Assembly (NCBI RefSeq): GCF_002198655.1
Contig: NZ_MWLN01000165.1
Location: 1-51,436, forward strand
Length of the DNA stretch: 51,436 bases
Direction of reading: 5' to 3'
From: Kineosporia sp. A_224
Lineage (GTDB): Bacteria > Actinomycetota > Actinomycetes > Actinomycetales > Kineosporiaceae
This document shows, in pieces, positions 25,333 to 33,286 of this stretch (its first letter is position 1; every line of letters starts with the position of its first letter). The position numbers and the translations under genes are program-made. Below the pieces are notes generated by a model. That model searched no databases, was not told the origin of the DNA, and saw only the letters and a list, made by a program, of their open reading frames with translations.

Positions 25333-26349
25333 TCACCGCGGCGGCGCACCGCACGAGGCCCGCACCGTGAGGTGGGTGCCCACCCGGAACTCCCCCGGCC
25401 GGGTCGTCCCGGGCCGGGCACCGGTGATCCGCTCGAGCAGGAGCCGGGCGGCGAGCTCGCCCATCTCCGCCGGGTTGATGTCGACGACCGTGACCGCGGG
25501 GTGCCACCAGCGCATGATCTCGGCGTCCTCGTAGCAGACGACGCTCAGCCGGCCCGGCACGTCGACGCCCGCCTCGTGGAGCGCGGGGAGCGCCCCGAAC
25601 GCCGCCTCGTGGTTCGTCACGAGCAGCGCGGTCGGGCGCCGCCGGGCCGGCAGCGCGAGCAGCCGCCCCACCGCGGCACGCCCGTGGGCGGGGGTGAACG
25701 GGCCGGGCAGGACGAGCTCGGCGGCCTCGGCGACCCCGGCGTCCTGCAGCCCGAGCCGGTAGCCGGCGAGCCGCTCCCGGCCGGACGTCACGGTCTGCGG
25801 GCCGCACACGACGGCGATCCGGCGGTGCCCGAGGCCCGCGAGGTGGGCGGTGGCGTCCCGCGCGCCCGTGAGGTCGTCGACGAGCACGCAGTCGCCGGCC
25901 GGCCGGTCGGGCCGCCGGGCCAGGTGGACGGCGGGCAGCGCGAGCCGGCGCAGCTCGTCGATGGCCGGTGCGTCGGCGCCGACGACGACGACCCCCTCGG
26001 CACTGTGGTCGGCAAGCATCCGCAGCGCCTCGAGCTCCTGCGCCGCGTCGCCCCCGGTCACGGACAGCACCATCTGGTAGCCCTGCTCCGCGAGACGCTG
26101 CTGCACGACCTCGGCGATGACATGGAAGCTCACGTTCACGAGGTTCGTCACGACGAGGCCGACGAACCGGGACCGGGAGGTGCGCAGCGCGCGGGCGCTG
26201 GCGTTGGGCCGGTACCCGAGACGGTCCGCGGCCTCGCGGACCCGGCGCACGGTGTCCGCGCTCACCCGGGGCGAGCCGTTGAGCGCCCGGGAGGCGGTCG
26301 CCACCGACACCCCGCACTCGGCCGCGACGCCGCGCAGGTCGACGGCCAC
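25333..26349 (-). CDS. LacI family transcriptional regulator
   Basis: A 338-residue LacI/GalR repressor. The N-terminal HTH is LRGVAAECGVSVATASRALNGSPRVS with hinge helix YRPNASARALRTSRSR, followed by a periplasmic-binding-like sensor: VGLVVTNLVNVSFHVIAEVV to VTVVDINPAEMGELAARLL. The GTG at 26349 is chosen because AGGAGGG precedes it and the next residues align with the usual family start. It sits between the importer operon (same strand, downstream) and DUF885 (divergent). Matching operator-like sites in both control regions indicate autoregulation and control of both arms, with the imported substrate or a product as likely inducer. Confidence 0.92.
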   Translation of the reverse strand: MAVDLRGVAAECGVSVATASRALNGSPRVSADTVRRVREAADRLGYRPNASARALRTSRSRFVGLVVTNLVNVSFHVIAEVVQQRLAEQGYQMVLSVTGGDAAQELEALRMLADHSAEGVVVVGADAPAIDELRRLALPAVHLARRPDRPAGDCVLVDDLTGARDATAHLAGLGHRRIAVVCGPQTVTSGRERLAGYRLGLQDAGVAEAAELVLPGPFTPAHGRAAVGRLLALPARRRPTALLVTNHEAAFGALPALHEAGVDVPGRLSVVCYEDAEIMRWWHPAVTVVDINPAEMGELAARLLLERITGARPGTTRPGEFRVGTHLTVRASCGAPPR

Positions 26350-26384
26350 GGCTCTCCCTCCTCGCACGCTCCCGGCGACGATAG

Positions 26385-26403
26385 TTGCGCAAACGATTGT
26401 CCA
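26385..26403. promoter_or_regulatory. Candidate LacI-type operator in the LacI/DUF885 divergent region
   Basis: TTGCGCAAACGATTGTCCA lies 36-54 bp upstream of the LacI start and 19-37 bp before the DUF885 start. It contains the decamer GCAAACGATT (26389-26398) found also before the binding-protein gene. Confidence 0.6.
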
Positions 26404-26421
26404 GGTCGAGTCTTGGGGACC

Positions 26422-28053
26422 ATGCAGCAGCTCGACGACCTCGCGGACCGGTTCTGGCGGTGGCGCGCCGTGCAGCAGCCGCGCAGCCGGGACGACATCC
26501 CCCGGCTCGACCGCCCGGCGGGCTGGCTGCCCGAGGTCGGCGCGGACGCCGTGGCGCGGCACCGCGCGGCCCGGGACGGCTTCGCCGCCGAGCTCGCGGA
26601 CCTCGCCGCGGCGGTCGCCGGGGCCCCGGTCGCCGACCGGGTCGACCACCGGCTGCTGCGCTCGGCCGTCGCCCGGCTCACGTGGGAGCTCGACGTCCTC
26701 GAGGTGTGGGCGCAGCCGCGGTTCTACGTCGACCAGGCGATCGGCCCGGTCTTCGACACCCTGCTGCGCCCCGGTGTCGACGCGGAGCGCGCCGCGGAGG
26801 TGCTGCGGCTCCTGCGGGCCGCGCCCGGCACGCTCGCCACCGGGCTGGAGCTGGTCGAGGGTCGCTGCGTCGCCCCCTTCACGCGGTCGGCCGTCGACGA
26901 GCTCGCCGACGTCGAGGCGCGGGTCGTCGCGAGCGCGCAGGCGCTCGTGGCGGCCGTCGCGGACCTGCCGCCCGGGGTCGCCGAGGACCTGCTCGCCGCC
27001 GCCGCGGAGGCCGGGCGCGCGCTGGGCGCCTTCCGGGACACCCTCGCCACCTGGCTGCCCGGGCTGCCGGACGCCGAGCCCGTCGGCCGGGAGCCCTACG
27101 CCTGGTTCCTCCGCGAGGTCGCCTGCGTGCCGTGGTCGCCGGAACGGGTCCGGGACGTCGGGCGCCTGGAGTACGACCGGGCACGGGCGTTCGAGCTCGT
27201 CGCGCGCAACCGGGCCGCCGCGGTCCCGCAGCCGGACCTGCCCGCCGACGCCGCCGCCCAGGCCGCGGACGAGGCCCGCGGGATGGCGCAGGTCCGGGCC
27301 TTCTACGAGGAGCAGGGCCTGCTCACCCAGCCGGACGCGCTGCGCGACTACCTCAACCTGCCGATGCCGCCGTACCTCGAGCCGTTGCGGTTCCTCGGCG
27401 TCACCGACGACCTCACCGGTCCCGACCGGCTCGACGAGGACGGCATCGCGTACGTCCCCGCCCCGGGGCCGGACCTGCCGTACTTCTACGCCGCGAACGC
27501 GCGCGACCCCCGGCTCGGCATCGTCCACGAAGGGGTGCACTTCCAGCAGCTCGCGCTGTCCTGGGCGCACCCGCGGCCGGTCCGGCGGCACTACTACGAC
27601 TCCGGCTCCAACGAGGGCATCGCCTTCTACAACGAGGAGCTCATGCTCGCCGCGGGGCTGTTCGACGACGCCCCGCACTCCCGGGCGATCCTCGCGAACA
27701 TGATGCGGCTGCGTGCCCTGCGGGTGGAGGTCGACGTCGCGCTCGCGCTCGGGGACCTCGACGTCGCCGGTGCCGCGGACGTGCTGGAGAGCCGCGTCCC
27801 GATGGACCGCGAGACCGCCGTCGAGGAGGCCTCGTTCTTCGCCGAGTGCCCCGGGCAGGCGATCACCTACCAGATCGGCAAGAGCCAGGTCCTCGCCCTC
27901 GTCGCCGACGCGGCGCGGGTCGAGGGCGACACCTTCGAGCTGCGGCGGCTGCACGACGCGTTGTGGCTCAACGGGAACGTGCCCGTCGCGCTGCTGCGCT
28001 GGGAGCTGCTCGGGCTCACCGACGAGCTCGCGGCGATCGGCGTGGAGCCGTGA
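26422..28053 (+). CDS. DUF885 family protein, putative zinc-dependent peptidase
   Basis: A 543-residue member of DUF885, a family related to gluzincin metallopeptidases. The motif GIVHEGVHFQQ (HExxH with His, Glu, His; about residue 372) and the downstream SNEGIAFYNEELM (second Glu) fit the zinc site, and GQAITYQIGKSQ is another family block. No signal peptide: it is cytosolic. It is the first gene of the rightward arm, overlapping the amidohydrolase by 4 bp. In this context it may cleave an imported peptide-like substrate; that is inference. The ATG at 26422 lies just after the operator. Confidence 0.85.
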   Translation: MQQLDDLADRFWRWRAVQQPRSRDDIPRLDRPAGWLPEVGADAVARHRAARDGFAAELADLAAAVAGAPVADRVDHRLLRSAVARLTWELDVLEVWAQPRFYVDQAIGPVFDTLLRPGVDAERAAEVLRLLRAAPGTLATGLELVEGRCVAPFTRSAVDELADVEARVVASAQALVAAVADLPPGVAEDLLAAAAEAGRALGAFRDTLATWLPGLPDAEPVGREPYAWFLREVACVPWSPERVRDVGRLEYDRARAFELVARNRAAAVPQPDLPADAAAQAADEARGMAQVRAFYEEQGLLTQPDALRDYLNLPMPPYLEPLRFLGVTDDLTGPDRLDEDGIAYVPAPGPDLPYFYAANARDPRLGIVHEGVHFQQLALSWAHPRPVRRHYYDSGSNEGIAFYNEELMLAAGLFDDAPHSRAILANMMRLRALRVEVDVALALGDLDVAGAADVLESRVPMDRETAVEEASFFAECPGQAITYQIGKSQVLALVADAARVEGDTFELRRLHDALWLNGNVPVALLRWELLGLTDELAAIGVEP

Positions 28054-29348
28054 CGGCGGCCCTGCGCGCCGACGTCCGCCCGAGCACCCTCGTCACCGGC
28101 TGCCACGTCTTCGACTCCGTCCACGACGGCGTCCTGCGCGACGCCGCGGTGCTCGTCGGCGACGACGGCCGCATCCTCGCGGTCGGGCCGGAGCCGCAGG
28201 TCCGGGCCGACGTGGCCCGCGGTCCGGCCGGGGACACCGTCCGCGAGATCGACCTCGGCGGCGCGCACGTCATGGCCGGGCTGGTCAACATGCACACCCA
28301 CTTCTCGCTGTCGCTGCCCGGGGCCGCCGGTGACGAGATCATGGCGATGGGGCCGTACGCGCTCGCGCTCTACATGGCGGACGGCGCCCGGCGCACGCTG
28401 CTCAGCGGCGTCACGACGGTCCGCTGCGTCGCGGAGAAGGACCACTCCGAGCTCGACCTGCGGCGTGCTGTCGACGCCGGCCGGGTCCCGGGCCCGCGGA
28501 TCTTCACCGCGGGCCGGGCACTCGTGTGCACCGGCGGGCACGGGCACGACAGCCCGGACACCCTCGAGTGCGACGGCGCCGACGGCTTCACCCGTGGCGT
28601 CCGGCTCCAGGTGAAGGTCGGCGCCGACCTCGTCAAGGTGATGATCTCCGGCGGCATCGCGGGCGAGCACGAGCAGATCTCGACGCCGCAGCTGACCCGC
28701 GACGAGATGGCGGCGGTCATCGGGACGGCGCACGCCTGGGGCCGCAAGGTCACCGCGCACGCGGGCCCGGCGTCGGTCATCGCCGAGGCCGTGGAGCTGG
28801 GCCTCGACTGCGTCGAGCACGGCTACCAGCTGACCGACGAGGTCGCGGCCGCGATGGCCGCGGCCGGCACGGCGCTCGTGCCGACGCTCGTCGTCACCCG
28901 GTGCGCGGCCTTCTTCGACTCCCTCGGCGTCCCGGCGTGGATGCAGCAGCGGTCGCTGGACGCCGGCCCCCGGCACGTGGAGAGCTACCGGCTCGCGCTC
29001 GCCGCCGGGGTCAGCGTGATGCTCGGCAGCGACATGCCGCCGTTCTGGCCGTTCGAGGGGACCTCCGCGACGGTCCGCGAGCTCGAGCACATGGCCGCGC
29101 TCGGCGCCGGCCACGGGCTCGACGCGCCCGCGGCGCTGCGCGCCGCGACCGTGGTCCCGGCGCGCTGGCTCGGCGCGGACGGCGACGTCGGCAGCGTGAC
29201 CCCGGGCCGGTTTGCCGACCTCGTCGCGACGGACGACGACCCGACGGCCGACGTCTCGGCGCTGCGCGGCATCCGCTGGGTCATGAAGGGCGGGACCGTC
29301 GTCCGCGACGACCGCGCCGGGTACGGCCACCCCGACCACGCGGCCTGA
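28050..29348 (+). CDS. Amidohydrolase family protein (imidazolonepropionase/prolidase-like)
   Basis: A 432-residue metal-dependent amidohydrolase. Metal ligands are visible as NMHTHFS (HxH), Lys in VKVMISGG, His in KVTAHAGP and CVEHGY, and Asp in LGSDMPPF. The C-terminus returns to the small beta domain with PGRFADLVATDDDP. This subgroup includes Xaa-Pro and Xaa-Arg dipeptidases and cyclic-amide hydrolases. GTG at 28050 overlaps the DUF885 stop (GTGA). It probably hydrolyses an amide or lactam intermediate of the cluster's pathway. Confidence 0.9.
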   Translation: MTAALRADVRPSTLVTGCHVFDSVHDGVLRDAAVLVGDDGRILAVGPEPQVRADVARGPAGDTVREIDLGGAHVMAGLVNMHTHFSLSLPGAAGDEIMAMGPYALALYMADGARRTLLSGVTTVRCVAEKDHSELDLRRAVDAGRVPGPRIFTAGRALVCTGGHGHDSPDTLECDGADGFTRGVRLQVKVGADLVKVMISGGIAGEHEQISTPQLTRDEMAAVIGTAHAWGRKVTAHAGPASVIAEAVELGLDCVEHGYQLTDEVAAAMAAAGTALVPTLVVTRCAAFFDSLGVPAWMQQRSLDAGPRHVESYRLALAAGVSVMLGSDMPPFWPFEGTSATVRELEHMAALGAGHGLDAPAALRAATVVPARWLGADGDVGSVTPGRFADLVATDDDPTADVSALRGIRWVMKGGTVVRDDRAGYGHPDHAA

Positions 29349-29368
29349 CCGGCCCGGAGGAGAGCACC

Positions 29369-29710
29369 ATGCACGACGACGACGCCCCCGCCGCCCCGGA
29401 CGAGACGGTGCTCCACGACCTGCGGGTCACCGTCGAGCGGATCGACGGCCGGCCGGTGTGCGGCCTCGCCGTCGGTGACCACTTCGACGTCGTGCGCAGC
29501 AACGAGGTCCGGCTGCCGGCCGGCAAGCACTTCTGCCTCTACGCCCTCGCGTCGGTGCTGCCGCTGCTGCCCGCCAAGCAGCGCTCCCTGCCGCCCGGGG
29601 ACTGGCTCGAGCAGGACAGCCTCGTCGCCTGCCCGGACCCTGACGAGCGGCTCGTCATGCGGATCACCCGGACCGGCACGAGCCGGCTGCGGACCTCGGA
29701 CCTCACGTGA
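29369..29710 (+). CDS. TIGR04076 family protein
   Basis: A 113-residue protein with the TIGR04076 pattern: LRVTVERIDGRPVCGLAVGDHFDV, then LPAGKHFCLYALASVLPLLPAKQR and SLVACPDPDERLVMRITRTG. Conserved Cys residues sit in HFCLYAL and ACPDP. The family is often next to oxidoreductases and has no established function. GGAGGAG (29356-29362) precedes the ATG at 29369. Its stop overlaps the LLM oxidoreductase start (GTGA). Confidence 0.8.
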   Translation: MHDDDAPAAPDETVLHDLRVTVERIDGRPVCGLAVGDHFDVVRSNEVRLPAGKHFCLYALASVLPLLPAKQRSLPPGDWLEQDSLVACPDPDERLVMRITRTGTSRLRTSDLT

Positions 29711-30732
29711 GCGCGCCGACGACGGGCCCGGTGGTCCGGCAGGAGGTCGGGCTCGGCATCCAGTCGGACAAGCGTCCCGGCGACTACGCCCGGCTCGCCC
29801 GGGCCGCCGAGGACGCCGGGTTCGACGTCCTGTCGGTCTACGCGGACCTGCTCTACCAGCCGCCCCTGCCCGCCCTGCTCGAGATGGCGCACGCGACGTC
29901 CCGCGTCCGGCTCGGCGCCGCCTGCTGGAACCCGTACACGATGCACCCCTACGAGATCGCCGGCCAGCTCGCCGCCCTGGACGCCGCGAGCGCCGGGCGC
30001 GCCTACCTGGGCCTCGCCCGCGGGACGTGGCTGGGGCAGGTCGGGATCGACCAGCCGGCCCCGGTCGGGCACCTGCGCGAGGCCGTGGGCGTCGTCCGGG
30101 CCCTGCTCACCGGTGACCCGGAGCCGTTCTCCGGCAAGCACTTCCGGCTCGCGGCCGGCACCCGGCTGCGGTACGAGCTGCCCGCGCAGGTGCCGCCGGT
30201 GCTGCTCGGCACCTGGGGCCCGCGGACGGCGGCGCTCGCCGGCGAGGTCGCCGACGAGGTCAAGGTCGGGGGCAGCGCCAACCCGGCGATGGTCGACGTC
30301 ATGCGGGGCTGGATCGCTGCCGGCGCGCAGCCCGCCGGGCGGGCCACCGACGACGTCGGGGTCGTCGTCGGGGCCGTGACGGTCGTCGACACCGACGCGG
30401 CCGCCGCCCGGGCGAGGGCCCGCCGCGAGGTCGCCATGTACCTGGCCGTGGTCGCCGGCCTCGACCCGACGGCCGGCGTCCCGCAGGACCTGCTCGACCG
30501 GGTCCGTGCCGAGGTCGCGGCCGGCCGGGACGACGCGGCGGGCCGGCTCGTGCCGGACGACGTCCTCGACCTCTTCGCGTTCTCCGGCGACCCCGAGCAC
30601 GTCGCCGCCCAGGCCCAGGCGGTGCTCGACGCCGGGGCCCGCCGCGTCGAGTTCGGCACCCCGCACGGCCTCACGGACGCCGGCGGGGTCGACCTGCTCG
30701 GCCGCGCGGTCCTGCCGCTGCTGCGCCGGTAG
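29707..30732 (+). CDS. LLM class flavin/F420-dependent oxidoreductase
   Basis: A 341-residue luciferase-like TIM-barrel enzyme: VGLGIQSDKRPGDYARLARAAEDAGFDVLSVYADLLYQ, LGAACWNPYTMHPYEIAGQLAALD, GRAYLGLARGTWL and VLLGTWGPRTAALAGEVADEVKVGG. It is distantly related to the enzyme at 18101-19102 and shares its NPYxM element, as in F420-dependent Mer-like proteins. GTG at 29707 is fixed by the overlap with the TIGR04076 gene. It is the last gene of the rightward arm and converges with the LysR gene. Confidence 0.88.
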   Translation: MSAPTTGPVVRQEVGLGIQSDKRPGDYARLARAAEDAGFDVLSVYADLLYQPPLPALLEMAHATSRVRLGAACWNPYTMHPYEIAGQLAALDAASAGRAYLGLARGTWLGQVGIDQPAPVGHLREAVGVVRALLTGDPEPFSGKHFRLAAGTRLRYELPAQVPPVLLGTWGPRTAALAGEVADEVKVGGSANPAMVDVMRGWIAAGAQPAGRATDDVGVVVGAVTVVDTDAAAARARARREVAMYLAVVAGLDPTAGVPQDLLDRVRAEVAAGRDDAAGRLVPDDVLDLFAFSGDPEHVAAQAQAVLDAGARRVEFGTPHGLTDAGGVDLLGRAVLPLLRR

Positions 30733-30769
30733 CGCTGCCGTGGCTGCGGTCCCGGCCGCCTGACCCCGC

Positions 30770-31678
30770 TCAGCCGACCGCCGGGACCGCCGCCCGGACG
30801 ACGTCGACGAGCGCGTCGACCCCGGCCCGCCCGGCGCGGTCGACGGGGACGACGAGCACGAGGTCGCGGGCGAGGGTCTCCACGGGCGCGGTGAGCCGCA
30901 GCCGGGCGCGCGGGGCGAGCCGGAGCATGAGGTCGGTGACCGGGGCGAGGCCGAGGCCCTGCTCGACGAGCCGCAGCGAGCTCGCCGTGTCGTTGACCTC
31001 GTGCGAGACGTCCGGCTCGAGCCCGGCCCGGCGGAACGCGGAGAGCACCGCCCGGCCCATCGCGGTCTCCCGCACCGGCAGGATCCAGGGCCGGCCGGCG
31101 AGGTCGGCGAGCGCGGCGCGCGCCGGCAGCCGGTCGGGGTCCGACGCGGCGGAGGCCACCATGAACCGCTCGCGCCGCAGGAGGACGAGCTCGATGTCCT
31201 TGTCCCGCGGCAGCGGCCAGTCCGGGTAGTCGAGGCCGAAGGCGACGTCGACCTCCCGGTGCCGCACGGCCGCGGCGGCGGTGTTCACGTCGACCTCGCG
31301 GGTGCGCACCCGCAGGCCGGGGTGCTCGGCGGCCGCGACCCGCAGCAGCGGGACGAGCAGTGCGGCGGCCGTGCTCCCCCACGTGCCGAGCGTCACCGGC
31401 GCCGCCGGCCGGCCCGACGCCACCGCGGCGGCCTCACGGGCCCGTTCCTCCGCCCCGAGGACGGCGTCCGCGTGGTCGACGAGGGCCCGGCCGACGTCGG
31501 TGAGGACGACGCCGCGCCCGACCCGGGCGAGCACCGGGGCGCCGACGGCCCGCTCGAGGGCGTCCATCTGCTGCGAGAGCGCGCCCGAGGTGTAGCTGAG
31601 GGAGCGCGCGACGGCGGACAGCGTCCCGAGCCGGTCGAGCTCGCGCAGGGCCGCGAGGTGGTTGAGGTTGAGCCGCAC
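30770..31678 (-). CDS. LysR family transcriptional regulator
   Basis: A 302-residue LysR regulator. The winged HTH is LNHLAALRELDRLGTLSAVARSLSYTSGALSQQMDALERAVG, and the effector domain runs from about residue 90 to the end, with VTLGTWGSTAAALLVPLLR. The start is GTG at 31678 with GGGAAGGA upstream. It is divergent from the ALDH7/FAD oxidase pair and separated by 102 bp holding a T-N11-A palindrome. It is likely the pathway activator responding to a lysine-derived compound. Confidence 0.9.
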   Translation of the reverse strand: MRLNLNHLAALRELDRLGTLSAVARSLSYTSGALSQQMDALERAVGAPVLARVGRGVVLTDVGRALVDHADAVLGAEERAREAAAVASGRPAAPVTLGTWGSTAAALLVPLLRVAAAEHPGLRVRTREVDVNTAAAAVRHREVDVAFGLDYPDWPLPRDKDIELVLLRRERFMVASAASDPDRLPARAALADLAGRPWILPVRETAMGRAVLSAFRRAGLEPDVSHEVNDTASSLRLVEQGLGLAPVTDLMLRLAPRARLRLTAPVETLARDLVLVVPVDRAGRAGVDALVDVVRAAVPAVG

Positions 31679-31704
31679 GCCGCGTCCTTCCCTGTCAGGA
31701 GCAA

Positions 31705-31723
31705 TCTCTTAGATCCTCTGAGA
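31705..31723. promoter_or_regulatory. Candidate LysR binding site
   Basis: TCTCTTAGATCCTCTGAGA is an interrupted palindrome (TCTC-N2-AG-N3-CT-N2-GAGA) containing the T-N11-A form usual for LysR proteins. It lies 27-45 bp before the LysR start and 58-76 bp before the ALDH start, in AT-richer sequence than its surroundings. Confidence 0.5.
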
Positions 31724-31780
31724 CATAGCCTCGGGCAAGTCTCGCTTTTCCTCAACCTTCCGATCGGGCATGCTCGACCC

Positions 31781-33286
31781 ATGCCCTCGACGACCGACCT
31801 CGCCGCCTCCGCGGCTCGCGCCCTCGCCGCCTGCGGCGCCACCGTCCCCGCCGGTTCCTCCCCCGTGACCTCCCCGATCACCGGGGGCGTCATCGCCACC
31901 GTCGGCCGGCCGGACGCCGCCGCGGTCCTCGCAGCGGTCGACGACGCGAGCGCCGCCTTCGTCACCTGGCGGACGACGCCCGCCCCGGTCCGCGGCGCGC
32001 TCGTCAAGCACTTCGGGCGGCTCCTCGAGGAGCACAAGGCCGACCTCGCCGAGCTCGTCACCCTCGAGGTCGGCAAGATCCGCTCCGAGGCCCTCGGCGA
32101 GATCCAGGAGATGATCGACGTCTGCGACTACGCCGTCGGGCTGTCGCGGAGCATGGCCGGCCGCACGCTCCCGTCGGAGCGCCCGGGCCACCGGCTCTTC
32201 GAGACCTGGCACCCGCGCGGCGTCGTCGCCGTCATCTCGGCGTTCAACTTCCCGGCCGCGGTCTGGGCGTGGAACACCGCGGTCGCGCTCGTCTGCGGCG
32301 ACACCGTCGTGTGGAAGCCGTCGGAGACCACGCCCCTCACGTCGCTCGCCTGCTCGGCGATCCTCGACCGGGCGATCGCCGAGACCGGCTCGCCGGACGG
32401 CGTCCACCGCCTCGTCCTCGCCGAGCGGGACGACGCCGCGGCCCTGCTCGACGACCCGCGCGTCGCCCTCGTCAGCGCCACCGGCTCGGAGCGGATGGGC
32501 CGCGAGATCGCGCCCCGGGTCGCCGCCCGGTTCGGCGAGACCCTGCTCGAGCTCGGCGGCAACAACGCGGCCGTCGTCGCGCCGTCCGCCGACCTCGACC
32601 TCGCCGTCCGCGGCATCACCTTCGCCGCCGCCGGAACCGCCGGCCAGCGCTGCACGACGATGCGCCGTCTCGTCGTCCACGAGTCGGTCGTCGAGGACCT
32701 GCTCGGCCGGCTCGTGCCGGTCTACGAGAAGCTGCGGATCGGCGACCCGACCGACGCCGACGTCCTCGTCGGGCCGCTCGTCAACGAGGGCGCCTACGAG
32801 AAGATGCAGGCCGCGATCGCCGAGGCGGTCGCCGACGGCGGCACCCTCCTCGTCGGCGGCGACCGGCAGCCGAGCGACGACGGCGCGTACTACGTGCGGC
32901 CGGCGATCGTCCGGATGCCCGCGCAGACCGACGTCGTCCGCCGCGAGACGTTCGCGCCGCTGCTCTACGTCATGACGTACACGACCCTCGACGAGGCGAT
33001 CGCGGTCCACAACGACGTCCCGCAGGGGCTCTCGTCGAGCATCTTCACCCTCGACCAGCGCGAGGCCGAGCTGTTCCTCTCCGCGGCCGGTTCGGACTGC
33101 GGCATCGCCAACGTCAACATCGGCACGTCGGGCGCCGAGATCGGCGGCGCGTTCGGCGGCGAGAAGACGACCGGCGGCGGCCGCGAGTCCGGCTCGGACG
33201 CCTGGCGCGCGTACATGCGGCGCGCGACGAACACGGTGAACTACTCCACCGAGCTCCCGCTCGCGCAGGGCGTGAGCTTCGGATGA
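31781..33286 (+). CDS. amaB: ALDH7-family aldehyde dehydrogenase (L-piperidine-6-carboxylate/2-aminoadipate semialdehyde dehydrogenase)
   Basis: A 501-residue NAD(P)-dependent dehydrogenase. The ALDH7/antiquitin signature is the C-terminal stretch with NVNIGTSGAEIGGAFGGEK, TGGGRESGSDAWRAYMRR and NTVNYS. The catalytic Cys is in GTAGQRCTTMRR, the general base Glu in LLELGGNNAA, and the cofactor site in ISAFNFPAAVWAWN. Such enzymes oxidise alpha-aminoadipic semialdehyde, the open form of piperideine-6-carboxylate, to 2-aminoadipate. The following gene is a sarcosine/pipecolate-oxidase-like flavoenzyme overlapping by 4 bp. This is the same combination as the amaA-amaB pair for L-pipecolate degradation. 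The function is strongly suggested, not proved. Confidence 0.85.
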   Translation: MPSTTDLAASAARALAACGATVPAGSSPVTSPITGGVIATVGRPDAAAVLAAVDDASAAFVTWRTTPAPVRGALVKHFGRLLEEHKADLAELVTLEVGKIRSEALGEIQEMIDVCDYAVGLSRSMAGRTLPSERPGHRLFETWHPRGVVAVISAFNFPAAVWAWNTAVALVCGDTVVWKPSETTPLTSLACSAILDRAIAETGSPDGVHRLVLAERDDAAALLDDPRVALVSATGSERMGREIAPRVAARFGETLLELGGNNAAVVAPSADLDLAVRGITFAAAGTAGQRCTTMRRLVVHESVVEDLLGRLVPVYEKLRIGDPTDADVLVGPLVNEGAYEKMQAAIAEAVADGGTLLVGGDRQPSDDGAYYVRPAIVRMPAQTDVVRRETFAPLLYVMTYTTLDEAIAVHNDVPQGLSSSIFTLDQREAELFLSAAGSDCGIANVNIGTSGAEIGGAFGGEKTTGGGRESGSDAWRAYMRRATNTVNYSTELPLAQGVSFG

